Origin: Diaphorobacter caeni
GTDB lineage: Bacteria; Pseudomonadota; Gammaproteobacteria; Burkholderiales; Burkholderiaceae_C
Direction of reading: 5' to 3'
DNA length: 64,000 bases
NCBI RefSeq assembly: GCF_015354245.1
Contig: NZ_JADKYZ010000003.1
Span: 186,001 to 250,000, forward strand
This document shows positions 61,946-64,000 of this stretch, piece by piece. The notes under the pieces were generated by a model. The model did not search any database, was not told the origin of the DNA, and worked only from the letters and a program-made list of their open reading frames with translations. A program made the translations under genes and the position numbers. How positions within the stretch are numbered: position 1 is the first letter of the stretch; every line of letters starts with the position of its first letter.

Positions 61946-63424
61946 ATGCGCAAAGCCTTTGTCGGACTGTTTGTGACCTTGATTGCGCTGCTGGTGCTCG
62001 CGCTCGGCGTGCTGCTGCTCGCCAACTGGAACGATGAGCCGCTGAGCGACAAGTCGCGCAAAGCGCTGGCGTACACGGCACCGACCGAGAACCAGCTGCG
62101 CGGCAACGGCTTTCTGATTCTTGCGGGCATCGATGCGCCCGCGCCCGCCAACCCCAAGGCCGACGCGGTGGAGCCCGCTCGGCAGCTTGGCCTGCAGATG
62201 CTCGCGCGCGAGATCGAGCGCTGGAAATGGAACCAGCGTCTTGGGCACACCAATCACACCAATGCGCCCAAGTCCCTCGAACCAACAGGCGCCCTCACCC
62301 GCAAGCAAATTCTTCCCGACGAATTGAGATGCCCGCCCGAGCAGGCCGACTGCATCGCATGGTTCGTGCAGCAACGAAAGCAGTTCGCCACACCCAACGC
62401 GCACCAGCGTGCGGTCCTCGCACGCCTGGCGGCCCTTGCACGGGCGCCGTACTGCACCAATGTGCTTCCCAATTTCGTGGCAGCACAAGGCGCGCCGCTT
62501 TCCGCATTGCTCGCCGGATTCGAACTGCAACTGGCCCGCGCGAGCCTGCTGTGGAACGACAAGGCCTACGACGAGGCATTGGATCTGGTGGAGCGCGGCG
62601 AGGCAGTGCGGCAATGCACGGCCGCATCGGATCGATTGACCGCCAGCTCCATTGCCACCTCGCCGATGAACCACGCCACCATCAAATGGCTGAGCAACGC
62701 GGTCACCCGCACCGGCGATCGCCTGCGCCCGCAGGACGAGGCGCGCATCCAAAAACTGCTGGAAACGCCGCGCCTCTCCATCCGCCGGGGACTGGCCACC
62801 GAGATGACGTATTCGGCGAGCATCACCCACTCCCTCGGCGTGACGCTCAAGTTGCCGAACAACACGGACGAGGGTGAAGGCAACGCGACTGAGAACGAGC
62901 TGTCGAAGAGCGATTCGTGGATCAGGCACGCCCGACGGTCCGTCAACGCCCTGCTCTATCTGCCCAACGAGACCACCAACATCACCACGGAGCGCTGGAC
63001 GCCGCTGGTGCAGCTCGCCGACGTACTGCCCCATGAGCTCAAAGCGGCCGAAGAATTGGCGGCCAACAAGCACGAATCGCCAGCAGCGGCACGTGCGAAA
63101 TGGCACGGCGCACGCAACCCCATCGGCAACCACCTGCTGGGCATCGCAGACCTATCGGACTATGTTCACTACAACCATCGTGCCATCGACACCGACGGCT
63201 ACCGCCGCCTCGCGCTGCTGCAGTTGCAGGCGATGCAGCAACGCATTCCGCCAGAGAAAATGAGCCAGTGGCTCGCCGACCGCCCCGAGCCGCTGCGCAA
63301 CCCCTGGGACCGCCAGCCCATGCAGTGGAACGCAGAAGCCGGCTCGCTGGAGTTCACCGGCCTGGCGGTGCAGACAGCCAACCCGGGCAAGTCACGCACC
63401 TACAGAATCAGCTTGCGCCACTGA
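61946..63424 (+). CDS. Membrane-anchored protein of unknown function, paralogue 2
   Basis: A 492-residue protein of the same design as paralogue 1: helix LIALLVLALGVLLLA, then LANWNDEPLSDKSRKAL and NGFLILAGIDAP, with the Cys pair CPPEQADC, YLPNETTN, QPMQWN and a final NPGKSRTYRI. GAAAGG precedes the ATG at 61946, 29 bases after paralogue 1, so they form one transcript. Overall similarity is moderate, so the duplication is old or both copies are under selection. Confidence 0.75.
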   Translation: MRKAFVGLFVTLIALLVLALGVLLLANWNDEPLSDKSRKALAYTAPTENQLRGNGFLILAGIDAPAPANPKADAVEPARQLGLQMLAREIERWKWNQRLGHTNHTNAPKSLEPTGALTRKQILPDELRCPPEQADCIAWFVQQRKQFATPNAHQRAVLARLAALARAPYCTNVLPNFVAAQGAPLSALLAGFELQLARASLLWNDKAYDEALDLVERGEAVRQCTAASDRLTASSIATSPMNHATIKWLSNAVTRTGDRLRPQDEARIQKLLETPRLSIRRGLATEMTYSASITHSLGVTLKLPNNTDEGEGNATENELSKSDSWIRHARRSVNALLYLPNETTNITTERWTPLVQLADVLPHELKAAEELAANKHESPAAARAKWHGARNPIGNHLLGIADLSDYVHYNHRAIDTDGYRRLALLQLQAMQQRIPPEKMSQWLADRPEPLRNPWDRQPMQWNAEAGSLEFTGLAVQTANPGKSRTYRISLRH

Positions 63425-63470
63425 ATCCCCCCCAAAGTCTCATCATCGATTGGCGGGGCCCCGCATGCTG

Positions 63471-63647
63471 GAGCGAGCCAGCAAAGCGCACAAGGCGCTC
63501 GAACAAGCACCGCAACGGTGAAATGGGTCATAGCGCGAGGCGTCGCCGACGCAGATCAGTACTTCAGTACGGCAAGGAGGCGCAACGAAGCGGGATGGCC
63601 CATTTCACCGCCTCCAAACGATTGACCCATCGCCGCCAACGGCGGCG
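63471..63647 (+). repeat. Structured 177-bp intergenic repeat, copy 2
   Basis: Gapless counterpart of 16544-16720. GGTGAAATGGGTCAT (63517-63531) pairs with ATGGCCCATTTCACC (63595-63609) with one G-T wobble; the inner GTAC-N4-GTAC and the 3' hairpin CGCCGCC-AAC-GGCGGCG (63631-63647) are kept. Here it lies between convergent genes. Confidence 0.75.
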
Positions 63648-63721
63648 TCGTGATCGAAGCCTGCGCACATAAAAGTTGCAGCGCAACGTTTGAAAGGCCC
63701 CGATATTCCTTGAAGAAGCAA

Positions 63722-63745
63722 GAATGGGAGCCGAAGCTCCCATTC
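63722..63745 (-). terminator. Terminator after metI
   Basis: A perfect 10-bp stem, GAATGGGAGC/GCTCCCATTC, with a TTCG tetraloop on the minus strand and a following TTGCTTCTTC. It ends metI transcription 24 bases after the stop, so metQ is not part of that transcript. Confidence 0.8.
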
Positions 63746-63768
63746 CGTTCAATCTGCGAAAAGGCTGA

Positions 63769-64000
63769 TCACTTGTGGCTCAAGCGACGCACGGCCCAGT
63801 CGCCCAGGCTCTGGATGGCCTGCACGAAGAAGATCAGCACGATCACGACGGCCAGCATGATGTCCGGCAAAAAGCGCTGATAACCGTAGCGAATGCCCAG
63901 ATCGCCCAAGCCGCCGCCGCCGATGGCGCCCGCCATGGCCGAGTAGCCCGTCAGGCTCACGAAGCTGATGGTCAGACCGGCGACGATGCCCGGCAGCGCC
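63769..64000 (-). CDS. metI: Methionine ABC transporter permease MetI, C-terminal part (5' end outside window)
   Basis: The frame is open to the window edge and ends at the stop at 63769-63771. It contains LPGIVAGLTISFVSLTGYSAMAGAIGGGGLGDLGIRYGYQRF, a hallmark of MetI, followed by a last membrane helix and RRLSHK. It is the permease of D/L-methionine uptake with MetN, presumably encoded beyond the window, and MetQ. Confidence 0.9.
   Translation of the reverse strand, partial: ALPGIVAGLTISFVSLTGYSAMAGAIGGGGLGDLGIRYGYQRFLPDIMLAVVIVLIFFVQAIQSLGDWAVRRLSHK

Larger units (their letters stand above)
63425..63768. other. Intergenic interval between paralogue 2 and metI
   Basis: Holds the second copy of the structured repeat (63471-63647) and the metI terminator (63722-63745); no gene seen. 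Confidence 0.6.

Overview
High-GC DNA with Comamonadaceae character (Betaproteobacteria, Burkholderiales; Comamonas, Delftia or a close relative). The clearest taxonomic pointer is a 257-residue protein that matches the Comamonas testosteroni 3-alpha-hydroxysteroid dehydrogenase in length, catalytic residues and C-terminus. Tripartite-tricarboxylate (Bug) binding proteins, many LysR regulators and repeated intergenic elements fit the same family. Everything is read from sequence; no searches were run.

Layout. 1-4084: end of an enoyl-CoA hydratase, then a divergent steroid pair (hsdA-like SDR and an old-yellow-enzyme/Fe-S/FAD reductase). 4350-4916: a small ORF and two tandem tRNA-Val(CAC). 5093-8902: periplasmic molybdenum hydroxylase (two genes) with a divergent LysR. 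8907-17781: an iron neighbourhood (FTR1 permease with a Fur box, two short Fur-like winged-helix proteins, a catecholate-type TonB receptor, PiuC), interrupted by an IS3-family element and an AT-rich XRE regulator gene. 18006-26048: secreted protein, lipoprotein, acyltransferase, argA, Bug protein, MarR, MHYT protein. 26519-40146: two operons that look like one regulon. ridA-dadA-racemase-livJHMGF would import an amino acid and deaminate it; a fused indolepyruvate ferredoxin oxidoreductase would turn the 2-oxo acid into acyl-CoA; a GntR regulator and a second ridA lie beside it. Both promoter regions carry the same 16-bp motif. 40270-50924: GST, class A beta-lactamase, dsbB, sulfate transporter (sbp-cysTWA), LysR/azoR, rhlE-type helicase, LrgAB/CidAB pair. 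51786-57242: biotin ECF transporter bioMNY continuing with overlapping genes into an acyl-CoA ligase, an atypical thiolase and a nitroreductase. 57298-64000: orphan response regulator, metQ, an HD-like/TPR protein, two tandem paralogous membrane-anchored proteins of unknown function, and the end of metI.

Two families of non-coding repeats are notable. One is a long inverted pair found at two convergent gene junctions (454-911 and 33605-34106). The other is a 177-bp element present twice without indels (16544-16720 and 63471-63647) with compensatory base changes in predicted stems. The best candidates for undescribed biology are the bioMNY-ligase-thiolase-nitroreductase operon, the D-amino-acid/2-oxo-acid regulon, the structured repeat and the paralogue pair at 60465-63424.
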